This document shows positions 25,995-33,942 of a stretch of DNA of 64,000 nt, piece after piece. The DNA is from Scatosoma sp045660225. GTDB lineage: Bacteria; Bacillota; Clostridia; Christensenellales; Borkfalkiaceae. Under the pieces are notes generated by a model. That model did not search any database. It saw only the letters and a program-made list of their open reading frames with translations, and had not been told where the DNA came from. Positions within the stretch are counted from its first letter, which is position 1. Every line of letters begins with the position of its first letter. The stretch covers positions 11,351-75,350 of the forward strand of contig JAZRDK010000077.1 of the NCBI GenBank assembly GCA_045660225.1, written 5' to 3'. The translations under genes were made by a program, and so were the position numbers.

Positions 25995-26909
25995 ATGAAA
26001 AAAATCAAATGTTTTTTGGCGCTTATCCTTGCGCTATGTTTCCTTGCACCCACCGCCTTTTTCGTCGCTTGTCGTAGCGAAGAGCCACAACTCAACGCAC
26101 CGACGTTAGAAGAAAACGAAAGCCAAAGCGAGAGCTCTTCTTCCGCGCCTTCCGTAGAAGATAGTACGCCCGCGCCAACGCCTACACCTACGCCGACGCC
26201 TACGCCTACGCCTACACCTACGCCGACGCCCCCGAAGGAAGAAAACTCTTCTCAAAACTCCCCGCCCAAAACGCAAACGGCAAAATACATACGTTTGACG
26301 GGCAACAACGTAAACGTAAGGAAGGGGGCAGGTACGGATTCAAGCACAATAGGTAGCGCGGAGAAGGGTAGCGTGTACGCGTTGATAGGACAAACGGGCA
26401 ACTGGTATAAGACCTATTACAAAAACCAAACCGCGTATATCTACGCGGAATACGCCTCCGTTTTTACCTTAGAAAAAAGCACGGATAAGGACGTAGAATC
26501 GGTGCTTGAAGAAGGGTACAAACTTCTCGGCGTACCCTACGTCTACGGCGCGGTGCGTTTCCACGACGGCAAGGGCAACCTTTTGGGCGGTTTCTCCGCG
26601 CAAAAATTCGATTGCTCGTCTTTGGTGCAATACGCCTTTTACAAGGGCGCAGGCGTCAAACTCGGCGTGCATACGCGCGCACAGGTCGTACAAGGCAAGG
26701 CGGTGAAACGCGCCGACTTGCAACGCGGAGATTGTATCTATTTCACAAACGAAGACAGACGGTATAATACGGGTATCGAACGCGTGGGGCACGTCGCCAT
26801 TTATCTTGGCAACGACTATATCCTGCACACCGCATCCGATTACGCTCGTATTGAAAAACTGACGGCAAAACGTTGGAGTTTTTATATCGAATCTAGACGT
26901 TTTCTATAA
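25995..26909 (+). CDS. SH3b-NlpC/P60 peptidoglycan endopeptidase lipoprotein
   Basis: 304 residues. A lipobox-type signal (ALCFLAPTAFFVAC) predicts a lipid-anchored protein with cysteine near residue 31. An acidic serine-rich linker and a Pro-Thr repeat (about residues 58 to 78) act as a wall-spanning spacer. A bacterial SH3 domain follows (NNVNVRKGAGTDSS ... GNWYKTYY), then NlpC/P60 with catalytic FDCSSLVQYAF (Cys near 206), VGHVAIYLG (His near 264) and LHTAS. The enzyme cuts stem peptides of peptidoglycan, usually D-gamma-glutamyl-diaminopimelate bonds. A GGGAG site precedes the ATG. Own promoter and terminator, so a single-gene unit. Confidence 0.92.
   Translation: MKKIKCFLALILALCFLAPTAFFVACRSEEPQLNAPTLEENESQSESSSSAPSVEDSTPAPTPTPTPTPTPTPTPTPTPPKEENSSQNSPPKTQTAKYIRLTGNNVNVRKGAGTDSSTIGSAEKGSVYALIGQTGNWYKTYYKNQTAYIYAEYASVFTLEKSTDKDVESVLEEGYKLLGVPYVYGAVRFHDGKGNLLGGFSAQKFDCSSLVQYAFYKGAGVKLGVHTRAQVVQGKAVKRADLQRGDCIYFTNEDRRYNTGIERVGHVAIYLGNDYILHTASDYARIEKLTAKRWSFYIESRRFL
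26171..26232 (+). repeat. Hexanucleotide tract coding the Pro-Thr spacer
   Basis: About ten copies of a CCTACG-type unit (with ACA and GCC variants) encode alternating Pro-Thr. Because the unit is six bases, copy-number change would lengthen or shorten the spacer without a frameshift. Confidence 0.8.
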
Positions 26910-26911
26910 TA

Positions 26912-26940
26912 AAAAAACCTGCCAAACGGCAGGTTTTTTT
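26912..26940. terminator. Bidirectional terminator
   Basis: AAAAAACCTGCC (26912-26923) pairs with GGCAGGTTTTTT (26928-26939), loop AAAC. Serves the convergent NlpC/P60 and murQ genes. Confidence 0.9.
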
Positions 26941-26941
26941 A

Positions 26942-27745
26942 TCAAAGTTTCGCTTTTAACGCGCCCCTAATATCCCAGTTTGTTTCCAGCAAAAGCGCTT
27001 CCGCTTCCGTCGGCGAAACACCCAAAATATCCGTTACCATCGACACCGCACGCGCGCGCAGTTTTTTGTTGCTGGGAATCATATTTATCATATAATTTTG
27101 ATGCGTATAACCGCTTCTTACAAACAACGCGGTAGAAAACATATTCAAAATCAATTTTTGGCTTGTCCCAGCCTTCATCCGCGTCGAGCCTTTAATCGCT
27201 TCCGCGCCCGTCAACGTTTCAACGGCAATATCCGCAAGCTTTGCCATTTCCGTATCTTCGTTGTTTACCAGCGCGCCTACGACACAGCCCGTTTCCTTCG
27301 CTTTTTCCATAAACGCCAACACGAAGGGCGCGCGACCTGCCGCCGAAATCCCGATGACCAAATCGTCCGCGGTGATGCCTTCTTCTTCAAACGCCTGTAC
27401 ACCGCGCTCACGACTGTCTTCGCAACCTTCCTGCGCGTTGACCATTGCCTTTGCTCCGCCTGCGATTACCGCGTTTACAACGCCCGGCGCAACCCCGTAC
27501 GTCGGCGGACACTCCGACGCGTCTACTACGGCAAGTCGACCGCTCGTACCGCAACCGCAATAGAAAATACGTCCGCCCTTTTTCAACGCTTCTACGCCTG
27601 CATCCACCAGCTTGGCTACGCTGGGAATCACCTTTCTGACCGCACCTGCAACGGTGGCGTCTTCGTCGTTAATCATATACAACACGCCTTCCGTCGTCGC
27701 CTCAGAAATTCCTTTCGTTCTTTGGTTTACACTTTCCGTACTCAT
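26942..27745 (-). CDS. murQ: N-acetylmuramic acid 6-phosphate etherase
   Basis: 267 residues from the ATG at 27745, with GGAGG eight bases upstream. MurQ splits the lactyl ether of MurNAc-6-phosphate to GlcNAc-6-phosphate and lactate in peptidoglycan recycling. The SIS fold marks are clear: GGRIFYCGCGTSGRLAVVDASECPPTYG with the catalytic-type glutamate, AQEGCEDSRERG, ISAAGRAPFV, and KGSTRMKAGTSQK. It is about 30 residues shorter than typical at the N-terminus. No MurNAc transporter (MurP) is in view. The start overlaps the comF stop (ATGA), so the pair is coupled. Confidence 0.93.
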   Translation of the reverse strand: MSTESVNQRTKGISEATTEGVLYMINDEDATVAGAVRKVIPSVAKLVDAGVEALKKGGRIFYCGCGTSGRLAVVDASECPPTYGVAPGVVNAVIAGGAKAMVNAQEGCEDSRERGVQAFEEEGITADDLVIGISAAGRAPFVLAFMEKAKETGCVVGALVNNEDTEMAKLADIAVETLTGAEAIKGSTRMKAGTSQKLILNMFSTALFVRSGYTHQNYMINMIPSNKKLRARAVSMVTDILGVSPTEAEALLLETNWDIRGALKAKL

Positions 27746-28482
27746 TTTAATTCCTCCAAAGCGGTTGCCGTTAGGAAAATTACCCGTTTTGCTCCCGCAT
27801 TTTTTAACTTTTCCGCACACGCGCTCCCTGTCGCGCCCGTCGTCATAACGTCGTCGACAAGCACCACGGTTTTGTCCCTGCACGCCTTCCGCTTATGCAC
27901 GAAAAACGCGCCTGCAACGTTCTCTTTCCGCTCGTAAAAACTCTTCGTTTTTTGCGAAGCGGTTTCCCTTCGTTTTTCTAAAACGTCAGCCATAAACTCC
28001 ACGTCAAACCCGTGCGCCGTCAGTCGCGCCGACACGACTTCCGCAAGGCGTTCGGCTTGGTTATAACCGCGTTCGCGCAGTTTGGTGGGCGTAATCGGCA
28101 CGGGCACAAGCAAAACCTGGCACTTGTCTTGCCTTTGGCAAAAACAATCCGCCATCTGCTCGCCAAAGTAATAGGCAAGCCTTGGTTTCCCGTTTTTCAA
28201 ACGATTGATAAGCAACGCCGTTTCACCGTGATAGATAAAGGGCGAAACACCGCAATCAAACTTGGGCAAATCGCTTTTACAAGAAAGACAAACCCCTTCG
28301 GCAATCGTTTGCCTACCGCATACGGGACACGCCCTTTCCACGCGCGCCAATGCGCCGTCGCAGTCGGAGCAAAGCCGATGCGTGGGGTATGCAAACACTT
28401 CTCTTCCGCACGCGTCGCACGTATATCCGCGCTCACCCGAACGTTTTCTAAGCCTATCCAAAAACCGCCTAATCGCGCCCAT
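27742..28482 (-). CDS. comF: ComF family protein (phosphoribosyltransferase-like)
   Basis: 246 residues. Two N-terminal zinc-ribbon type pairs (CDACGREVFAYPTHRLCSDC and CPVCGRQTIAEGVCLSC) precede a type I PRTase domain with the PRPP loop VVLVDDVMTTGAT and PVPITPTKLRERGYNQAE. ComF is needed for late DNA uptake steps in competent bacteria, probably handling incoming single-stranded DNA; many non-competent species keep it. No comFA helicase gene is adjacent. It is coupled to murQ by a four-base overlap, an unusual pairing. Confidence 0.9.
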   Translation of the reverse strand: MGAIRRFLDRLRKRSGERGYTCDACGREVFAYPTHRLCSDCDGALARVERACPVCGRQTIAEGVCLSCKSDLPKFDCGVSPFIYHGETALLINRLKNGKPRLAYYFGEQMADCFCQRQDKCQVLLVPVPITPTKLRERGYNQAERLAEVVSARLTAHGFDVEFMADVLEKRRETASQKTKSFYERKENVAGAFFVHKRKACRDKTVVLVDDVMTTGATGSACAEKLKNAGAKRVIFLTATALEELK

Positions 28483-28518
28483 AGCACACCGTTTTAGTAC
28501 GTCAACGCGTACCTGCCC

Positions 28519-29490
28519 CTATCCTTTCGAGTTTTCGCCTTGGCTTTCCACGTCTTTTTTGCGTTGGTATTTGACAAGCGTATACGCCAACACCGCGCCG
28601 ATGGCAAACAAGAGAGCGCCAATGAGCAAATCCATAACAGCGTTTCCGCCGTTTGCCCAACCGACGTACGCCTCTACGACGTCACCGTTGCAAAACATCG
28701 AAACGAGCGAGCCAAGCGATAAGCCGACAATCATACAGTACGCCGAGTGCCGAGCCTTCGCGAACACCGTCGTCAACAATTTAGAAAGACCCAAAACCCC
28801 GGCAAGGAAACCAAACCCTAAACCTGCGTACACCAAGAACACGGCAGGGTTCGACTGCCAGTAGGTCGCGCTGACGCTTTCCATCAGAGAGCCGTACCAG
28901 CCCACCGCCATCAAAAACGCGCTTGCGCTAAGCCCAGGTACGATTTGCGTAATGCCGACGACGAACCCAACGAGAACGGCAAGCAAAACCTGACCTGCGC
29001 CAACGTCGGAAAAACGGTCGACAACCGTCGCGCCTTCACCCACCGCGGTAATTGCTGAAAAGCAACCGATTGCAACGGGAATACACAAGCCTACGACAAA
29101 CAGGGCAATGCGTTTTTTGGTACGCTCCGCGCCCTTAATTTCGTCCTTGACGGCAGGAAACGCGCCTGCCATCAGCCCTGCAAACAGGCATACGACGGCA
29201 AACAAATTGAATTCTAAAAGTTTTTTTACGCCAAACAACCCCGTCAAAAACCCAACGCCGATGCCGATGCCGATAGGCAACAGGAAAATAAAGCATTTTT
29301 TGAATTTTCTAAACAGGTTGCCAAGCGCGTACAAAAACTGGTCGTACAGCTTAAAAATGATGGCTACCGTCGAACCGCTAATACCAGGGACAATGACGGC
29401 AAGCCCGATAATAAAGCCCAAAAGCGCGCTCTTCGACCACGTTTTTTTGTTGTATTTAATTAAGGCAATTTCCAGGCTCTCGCTTCCCAT
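28519..29490 (-). CDS. DUF368 family polytopic membrane protein (possible undecaprenyl-phosphate translocase)
   Basis: 323 residues with about eight to ten hydrophobic segments. The DUF368 marks are the two related re-entrant-like motifs GLAVIVPGISGSTVAIIFKLYD and, in the second half, ITQIVPGLSASAFLMAVGWY. DUF368 (PopT) members have been reported to return undecaprenyl phosphate across the membrane for wall synthesis; that role is inferred here. It overlaps the upstream VanZ-like gene by 35 bases, so the two are coupled. The VanZ-like protein is also an envelope protein. Confidence 0.88.
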   Translation of the reverse strand: MGSESLEIALIKYNKKTWSKSALLGFIIGLAVIVPGISGSTVAIIFKLYDQFLYALGNLFRKFKKCFIFLLPIGIGIGVGFLTGLFGVKKLLEFNLFAVVCLFAGLMAGAFPAVKDEIKGAERTKKRIALFVVGLCIPVAIGCFSAITAVGEGATVVDRFSDVGAGQVLLAVLVGFVVGITQIVPGLSASAFLMAVGWYGSLMESVSATYWQSNPAVFLVYAGLGFGFLAGVLGLSKLLTTVFAKARHSAYCMIVGLSLGSLVSMFCNGDVVEAYVGWANGGNAVMDLLIGALLFAIGAVLAYTLVKYQRKKDVESQGENSKG

Positions 29491-30016
29491 CTTCCCTTTC
29501 CTTTTTTCTTTTTTTCGAGCTATGCACCGCTAAACCGATAAGCACGGCTATCAGCGCAAAAATCAGTCCCAGCGCACCGCCGAGCGTATCCATCGCCACG
29601 TCGCCAAGCGACGGCGCACGTCCTATACTGAACGTTTGCAACCACTCGTCGATAATCGGCACGACGATAACGCCCGTAACGGGCAAGTAGAAATACCGCG
29701 CAGTCAAAGTGTACGCAAAATAGCACCAACAAAACAGCGCGCCCAACAGGGCAAATTCCGCAATATGCGCCAATGTACGCACGAATTCGTGCAGAATTTC
29801 ATAATTTTCGCCCGTTGCCTCCGCCCATTTCGATTCCGGCGCGACGGCGCGGATGATTTCCTGTGCAACCGCAGTCACGGACGAGCTTTGCGCGGAAGAT
29901 TCGTCGCCCGTTTGCAAGGAGTTGTGGAAGATAAACCACAAAATTCCAAGGCACGCCAACGGCAACAAAACACGCAAAAGATAAACGATTTTGTTTTTTC
30001 TTCGTTTTGCCTGCAT
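29456..30016 (-). CDS. VanZ-like family membrane protein, apparently leaderless
   Basis: 186 residues with about four membrane segments. VanZ marks: FVRTLAHIAEFALLGALF and the DEWLQTFSIGRAPSLGDVAMDTLGG segment with its acidic and arginine residues. VanZ members are linked to envelope resistance, including low-level teicoplanin resistance, by an unclear mechanism. No vanA-type cluster is nearby. A consensus promoter ends exactly six bases before the only good ATG, leaving no ribosome site; the transcript would begin at the A of the start codon. The charged tail (SSKKRKKEREDGKREP) is cytoplasmic. Confidence 0.88.
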   Translation of the reverse strand: MQAKRRKNKIVYLLRVLLPLACLGILWFIFHNSLQTGDESSAQSSSVTAVAQEIIRAVAPESKWAEATGENYEILHEFVRTLAHIAEFALLGALFCWCYFAYTLTARYFYLPVTGVIVVPIIDEWLQTFSIGRAPSLGDVAMDTLGGALGLIFALIAVLIGLAVHSSKKRKKEREDGKREPGNCLN

Positions 30017-30022
30017 ACTTTT

Positions 30023-30051
30023 ATTATACGATAAATGTCTGCTCCCGTCAA
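30023..30051 (-). promoter_or_regulatory. Promoter of the VanZ-like / DUF368 genes
   Basis: Minus strand TTGACG (30051-30046), 17-bp spacer, TATAAT (30028-30023). With normal spacing the first transcribed base is 30016, the A of the start codon. Confidence 0.8.
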
Positions 30052-30164
30052 GGGATTAAGCGCAATTTTTTTCGCCAAATCTTGACGAAATCAGCCGTTT
30101 TTTCACGTTTTTTTGTCTTTTTGTTTCACTACAATAGAAATATATACAAAACGTTGGGGGAAAT

Positions 30165-31175
30165 ATGAATTATATCAAAAAAATGTGCATCTTACGACAA
30201 ATTCGGCAGGGATTTTCTGGGGACGGTAAAACCTTGTCGGGGCTTGTCAAAGTAGAACAGTACGGCAAAAATCTTGCCGTCGAAGTGTCGATTATCAATT
30301 TCGCGCCCCTTTCCTTGGGCGAATACTATTGTCTGCTTTCCGACGGCAGGGGGAAAACGGAAATGCTGTCCTTGCGCGGAAAAAGTATGTTTAATATCCT
30401 GTCCGACGTCGACGTTTCATCGGGTTTTTGCGCGATTATTTGTTTTGTCAAAAACGAAGTCGTGCCCATTGCCTACGGCATCAACGGAAACGGCTCGTAT
30501 GACTACCGCGCCATCTTAAACGCGGCCCTGCCCCCTGTCTTTCCAAAAAAACGCGACGTTTCGGACGGCGAAATTGCCAGCGCGAAACGAGTTGATAAGC
30601 AAGACGAAAAGTCCAACGCGCCCGTCGTTGAAATCCACGATAACAACGTCTACGACGACGAACGTGTCGCCGAGAAAAATTATTATAAGGAGCAGGTCGA
30701 TGAACGCGAGCAGTTTGAAAAAGTTGGCGAAAATGCACGTCGTCAAAGCGCAAATCAAGGGCAGGACGCGGAAGAAGGGTCTGGTTTTGAGAAAGATGAC
30801 GATGCTCAAGAGCTATTCCAGGCGTTTGAAACGTCCCCCGACGGATACTATTTGTCCGTAAAACGAGAACTTGACGCGCTGTTTTCCGCCTATCCTAAGG
30901 ACGAAACGTTAAAAGACGCGTTTTCGCTTGGAGAGTGGGTGCGTATCCGTGGCACGGCGCAACGCCCCGAATATCTCGTCGGCGTCGTCTACGAAGACGG
31001 GAAGGCGAAATACGTTTGCTATGCCCTGCGCGCAAACAACGGCGAAAGCGCACCCGAAGAAATTAAGGGCGTTTGCACGTTCGTTCCCACTTCCGCGCTG
31101 GTCGACGCGGACGGATTTTTCGTCATTTTTCAAAGCGCGTCCACGGGGCAATGCGTGAAACCAACGCAAATTTAG
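30165..31175 (+). CDS. Conserved Clostridia hypothetical protein
   Basis: 336 residues with GGGGG five bases before the ATG. Two conserved-looking ends flank a charged, low-complexity middle (about residues 125 to 225). The N-terminal half has YYCLLSDGRGKTEMLSLRGKS and SGFCAIICFVKNEVVPIAYG; the C-terminal half has YYLSVKRELDALFSAYPKDE, SLGEWVRI, YLVGVVYEDGKAKYVCYAL and GVCTFVPTSALVDADGFFV. I have a memory-level impression of similar two-part proteins across Clostridia, with no known function. No signal peptide or membrane segment. Ends with TAG. Confidence 0.75.
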   Translation: MNYIKKMCILRQIRQGFSGDGKTLSGLVKVEQYGKNLAVEVSIINFAPLSLGEYYCLLSDGRGKTEMLSLRGKSMFNILSDVDVSSGFCAIICFVKNEVVPIAYGINGNGSYDYRAILNAALPPVFPKKRDVSDGEIASAKRVDKQDEKSNAPVVEIHDNNVYDDERVAEKNYYKEQVDEREQFEKVGENARRQSANQGQDAEEGSGFEKDDDAQELFQAFETSPDGYYLSVKRELDALFSAYPKDETLKDAFSLGEWVRIRGTAQRPEYLVGVVYEDGKAKYVCYALRANNGESAPEEIKGVCTFVPTSALVDADGFFVIFQSASTGQCVKPTQI

Positions 31176-31233
31176 CCGATTTTTAGGGCTAAAAAACTTT
31201 TTTTAATTTTTTTTGAAAGTGGGATAAAATAAG

Positions 31234-31262
31234 TTGACAAACGTCTGCCGTTGATATATAAT
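31234..31262 (+). promoter_or_regulatory. Consensus promoter of tRNA-Leu
   Basis: TTGACA (31234-31239), 17-bp spacer, TATAAT (31257-31262); leader of about seven bases before the tRNA. Confidence 0.9.
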
Positions 31263-31275
31263 ATAGTTCGTTAAT

Positions 31276-31360
31276 GCGGTCGTGGCGGAACTGGCAGACG
31301 CGCAAGACTAAGGATCTTGTGGGTAACTCCATGCAGGTTCAATTCCTGTCGACCGCACCA
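31276..31360 (+). tRNA. tRNA-Leu (anticodon AAG)
   Basis: Complete cloverleaf with 7-bp acceptor GCGGTCG/CGACCGC, long variable arm TGGGTAACTCCA and encoded CCA. The anticodon stem-loop is CAAGACTAAGGATCTTG, giving AAG. A34 would need conversion to inosine to read CUC as well as CUU. Confidence 0.93.
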
Positions 31361-31361
31361 C

Positions 31362-31400
31362 AAAAATAGGATGTCCATTAGGGCATCCTATTTTTGTTTT
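31362..31400 (+). terminator. Terminator of tRNA-Leu
   Basis: AAAAATAGGATG (31362-31373) pairs with CATCCTATTTTT (31384-31395); the inner bases extend the stem. T-run follows. Confidence 0.9.
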
Positions 31401-31593
31401 ACCGAATATCGACGGGAATTGAGGGTAGGAGCCGTGAGCAGGAGCGAACGCTTTGCCTTGCGCAACTTGGAAAATGGAACTCTTGAAGGCAACGTCGGCA
31501 ATTGGTAATTGCCGAGCGGGGCGCGACGCTAAAGGCGCAATTCCTTTCGAGCGCAGTATGTCCCCTTTATCAATAACAACCCGTTTCCAAGCG
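31401..31593. other. Intergenic stretch between tRNA-Leu and mgsA
   Basis: About 190 bases with no supported gene. A hairpin (CGGCAATT/AATTGCCG, near 31494-31513) is visible; nothing else recognised. Confidence 0.5.
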
Positions 31594-31622
31594 TTGACTT
31601 TTGTGTTTTGATGTGATACAAT
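31594..31622 (+). promoter_or_regulatory. Promoter of mgsA
   Basis: TTGACT (31594-31599), 17-bp spacer, TACAAT (31617-31622), with a TG extending the -10 box. Confidence 0.8.
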
Positions 31623-31705
31623 AATAAACGTAGCAGGCGCGCGCCTGCACCAAACAAAAACCTTGAAATGACAAAAGAAATACATATTTAATAAGGAGAA
31701 TACAA

Positions 31706-32086
31706 ATGAGAATTGCATTGATTGCGCACGATAAAAAGAAAGACGAAATTATCGAGTTGGCGAAAAAATACAAAGACGTACTTTCCAACTACGAACTGTA
31801 CGCAACGGGAACGACGGGAACGTTGATTATGGGCGAAACGTCCTTGCCTATTAAAAGAATGAAGAGCGGTCCGCTTGGCGGCGACCAACAAATTGGCGCA
31901 ATGCTTGCCAACGGCGAATTAGATTTAATCATCTTCTTGCGCGACCCCTTGACCGCGCAACCGCACGAACCGGACGTTTCCGCGCTTTTAAGACTTTGCG
32001 ACGTGCAAAAAATCCCCCTTGCCACCAACGTAAGTAGCGCAACGATTATGTTGGAAACGTTAAAGAGCGGTACTTTCCGTTTCTAA
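31706..32086 (+). CDS. mgsA: Methylglyoxal synthase
   Basis: 126 residues. The enzyme turns dihydroxyacetone phosphate into methylglyoxal and phosphate, a bypass relieving sugar-phosphate stress. Marks: RIALIAHDKKKDE with the histidine and lysine of the phosphate site, YATGTTGTLI, GGDQQIGAML and LIIFLRDPLTAQPHEPDVSAL with catalytic aspartates and histidine. AAGGAG precedes the ATG. It stands alone with its own promoter. Confidence 0.95.
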   Translation: MRIALIAHDKKKDEIIELAKKYKDVLSNYELYATGTTGTLIMGETSLPIKRMKSGPLGGDQQIGAMLANGELDLIIFLRDPLTAQPHEPDVSALLRLCDVQKIPLATNVSSATIMLETLKSGTFRF

Positions 32087-32236
32087 TCCCTGCAACCAAA
32101 CTCAAAACCAAGCAAAAAGCGTCTTTTGAACGCTTTTTTCATTGCTAAATCCCCTGTTTTCGACGAAAAATAGGGCAAAAACACGCTTTTTTTCGCAAAA
32201 AAATGCAAAAAAAACGCAAAAATGTTTGTTAAAGTC

Positions 32237-32265
32237 TTGACAATACGTACCGTAGGTGGTATGAT
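32237..32265 (+). promoter_or_regulatory. Promoter of the TasA/SipW-like locus
   Basis: TTGACA (32237-32242), 17-bp spacer, TATGAT (32260-32265). The stretch 32087-32236 holds A-rich hairpins and no gene. Confidence 0.8.
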
Positions 32266-32320
32266 ATAGAAATCAAAAATAGAACGAAAACGTTTTATTA
32301 TACAAAGGAGGAAAAAAACC

Positions 32321-32953
32321 ATGAAAGGCAAAATTGCTCTTGCAACGGCTTTGGCAACGATTGTAACGGTAGGCGGCGTATACGCAACCTGGACGTTCTC
32401 GGAAGGAGCCGTAACCAACGCATCCACGACGATTGAAGTAGGTATGACGGGCGTATCGACGACGACGGAAAAAGGCACGCTTAGCGTAATGACGAGAGGC
32501 ACGAACTCGTTTAGTTTGGCGGTGGACGACGCCGACAACAACCATTTGCCTGACATTAAAAAATCGGGCGAAATCATCGTTACCTTCACCCCTTCCGCTA
32601 CGGCATCCGACGACATCAAAACCAACGGTATTGACGTACAACTTGCTTTCACGTTCAAAGCGAATAGCGCGGACGGCCCTGCAACCATCGGCGACTGGAA
32701 GTACGCTTCGACGCAGATTTTCGAAATCGCAGCAGACCCCATCCACTTGGAAGGCGATGCCACCCTTAAAAACGCTGACGGCGTATTCACTTGGGTAGTC
32801 TCTGCAAGCGACGTTGGCATCGATTTGACGACGGCTATGAAATCGGTATTGGTTGACACGTACAGCGAATACGAAGCGTTTGGCTCGGAACTTACGAAGG
32901 GTCACTTTGTTGCAACCGTTAGCGAATGCGACGACACGCACGAATTAGTCTAA
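32321..32953 (+). CDS. TasA/camelysin-like secreted protein with SipW-type signal
   Basis: 210 residues with AAAGGAGG before the ATG. The start is a SipW-dependent signal: short basic end, hydrophobic core (IALATALATIVTVGG), then VYATWTFSEG, matching the G-x-W/T-x-A-x-F-type site of TasA and CalY. The mature part is an acidic beta-rich domain (GEIIVTFTPSATASDD, VDVQ-like strands) that fits a TasA-type fibre subunit. In Bacillus such proteins form biofilm fibres. The signal peptidase and a second substrate follow in the same direction. Confidence 0.8.
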   Translation: MKGKIALATALATIVTVGGVYATWTFSEGAVTNASTTIEVGMTGVSTTTEKGTLSVMTRGTNSFSLAVDDADNNHLPDIKKSGEIIVTFTPSATASDDIKTNGIDVQLAFTFKANSADGPATIGDWKYASTQIFEIAADPIHLEGDATLKNADGVFTWVVSASDVGIDLTTAMKSVLVDTYSEYEAFGSELTKGHFVATVSECDDTHELV

Positions 32954-32999
32954 TCATCAACAACCGACGATTTGTAACCAACAAAGCATAAAAAGGCGT

Positions 33000-33024
33000 A
33001 TCCCATGATTGTGCGTCATGGGAT
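33000..33024 (+). promoter_or_regulatory. Hairpin between the TasA-like and SipW-like genes
   Basis: ATCCCATGA (33000-33008) pairs with TCATGGGAT (33016-33024), loop of seven bases, followed by a partly T-rich stretch. It could slow transcription or protect mRNA so that the fibre subunit outnumbers the peptidase. Confidence 0.55.
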
Positions 33025-33053
33025 ATGTTCTTTTACGCGCACGAGGCAAAGAA

Positions 33054-33941
33054 ATGACGAGTTATGATATCTACGTTTTTATACTGTGTCTAATCGTCTT
33101 TACTTTATTGACCACGTTGTTTATTTCCCTACTGACGATTATCACCAAGCAGAGTTTGCGCTTGATAAGAGCCGGTGCGGAAGACGAACGTATCTTTGAA
33201 GAGTATTCACGGCGAAAAAACGACGCAAAGAAGTCAGGTTGGCTTTCCACGGCCTTTACCGTCTTTTTTGCGTGTGTTTTTGCCGTCATTTTTATTTTTA
33301 CACTGGGTATGCAACTCTTGTCGGACAGTAAAACGACAAGCATCCCCACCTTGCGCGTAGTGTACAGTCAATCGATGTCGGACAAGTTTGAAAGAAACGA
33401 ATACCTGTTCAAAAACGACTTAAACGACCAGTTTTCACGCTTTGACATCATCGTCACGTACGAACTTCCTAAGGAAGAAGACTTGAAATTGTACGACATC
33501 GTCGTGTACGAAGTAGACGACACGTTGGTCGTGCACCGCATCGTCGGCATTGAAGAGCCGAACAAAAACCACCCTGACGAACGGCATTTCCTTTTGCAGG
33601 GCGACTTGGTCGATAGACCAGACAAATTCCCCGTCCGTTACAGTCAAATGAAGGCAATCTACCGTGGCGAATCCGTGCCCTTTATCGGCAGTTTCGTTAT
33701 GTTCTTGCAATCGCCTGCGGGCTATTTGTGTCTGCTTTTGGTGTTGGCGGAAATGATTGGTACGCCTATGATTTCTAAGCGTATCCAACGCGCGGAAAGG
33801 GAAAGATACGCGTTGCTTAGCGCAAGAACGGTGCAAAGCGCAAGCCAAAGCGTGCGCGTAAGAAACGCAAAAATCAAAAAGAAAAATCGGCTTTCACCGC
33901 CGATAAACCCCTTCGAACATCGCGATAAAGGGGGTTGGTAG
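33054..33941 (+). CDS. SipW-like (ER-type) signal peptidase I
   Basis: About 295 residues from the ATG at 33054, with GAGG nine bases upstream; an earlier in-frame start lies in the hairpin. Two N-terminal hydrophobic segments precede the catalytic domain: VVYSQSMSD with the serine near residue 106, then VVHRIVGIEE, where a histidine near 161 replaces the lysine of ordinary bacterial enzymes, and LLQGDLVDRPDKFPV. This Ser-His form matches SipW and eukaryotic/archaeal peptidases. A further C-terminal membrane segment (AGYLCLLLVLAEMIG) and a basic tail follow. It should process the TasA-like proteins on both sides. Ends with TAG, one base before the next ATG. Confidence 0.88.
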   Translation: MTSYDIYVFILCLIVFTLLTTLFISLLTIITKQSLRLIRAGAEDERIFEEYSRRKNDAKKSGWLSTAFTVFFACVFAVIFIFTLGMQLLSDSKTTSIPTLRVVYSQSMSDKFERNEYLFKNDLNDQFSRFDIIVTYELPKEEDLKLYDIVVYEVDDTLVVHRIVGIEEPNKNHPDERHFLLQGDLVDRPDKFPVRYSQMKAIYRGESVPFIGSFVMFLQSPAGYLCLLLVLAEMIGTPMISKRIQRAERERYALLSARTVQSASQSVRVRNAKIKKKNRLSPPINPFEHRDKGGW

Positions 33942-33942
33942 T

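Noticed and set aside
26171..26232. CRISPR-like array
   Set aside because: The short units have no spacers and code for Pro-Thr within a gene. No other array-like pattern was seen in the window.
31308..31718. 136-codon minus-strand frame over tRNA-Leu and upstream of mgsA
   Set aside because: It runs through the tRNA, its terminator and the mgsA promoter and has no ribosome site.
32083..32941. Minus-strand frames opposite the first TasA-like gene
   Set aside because: They overlap a gene with strong promoter, ribosome site and signal peptide.
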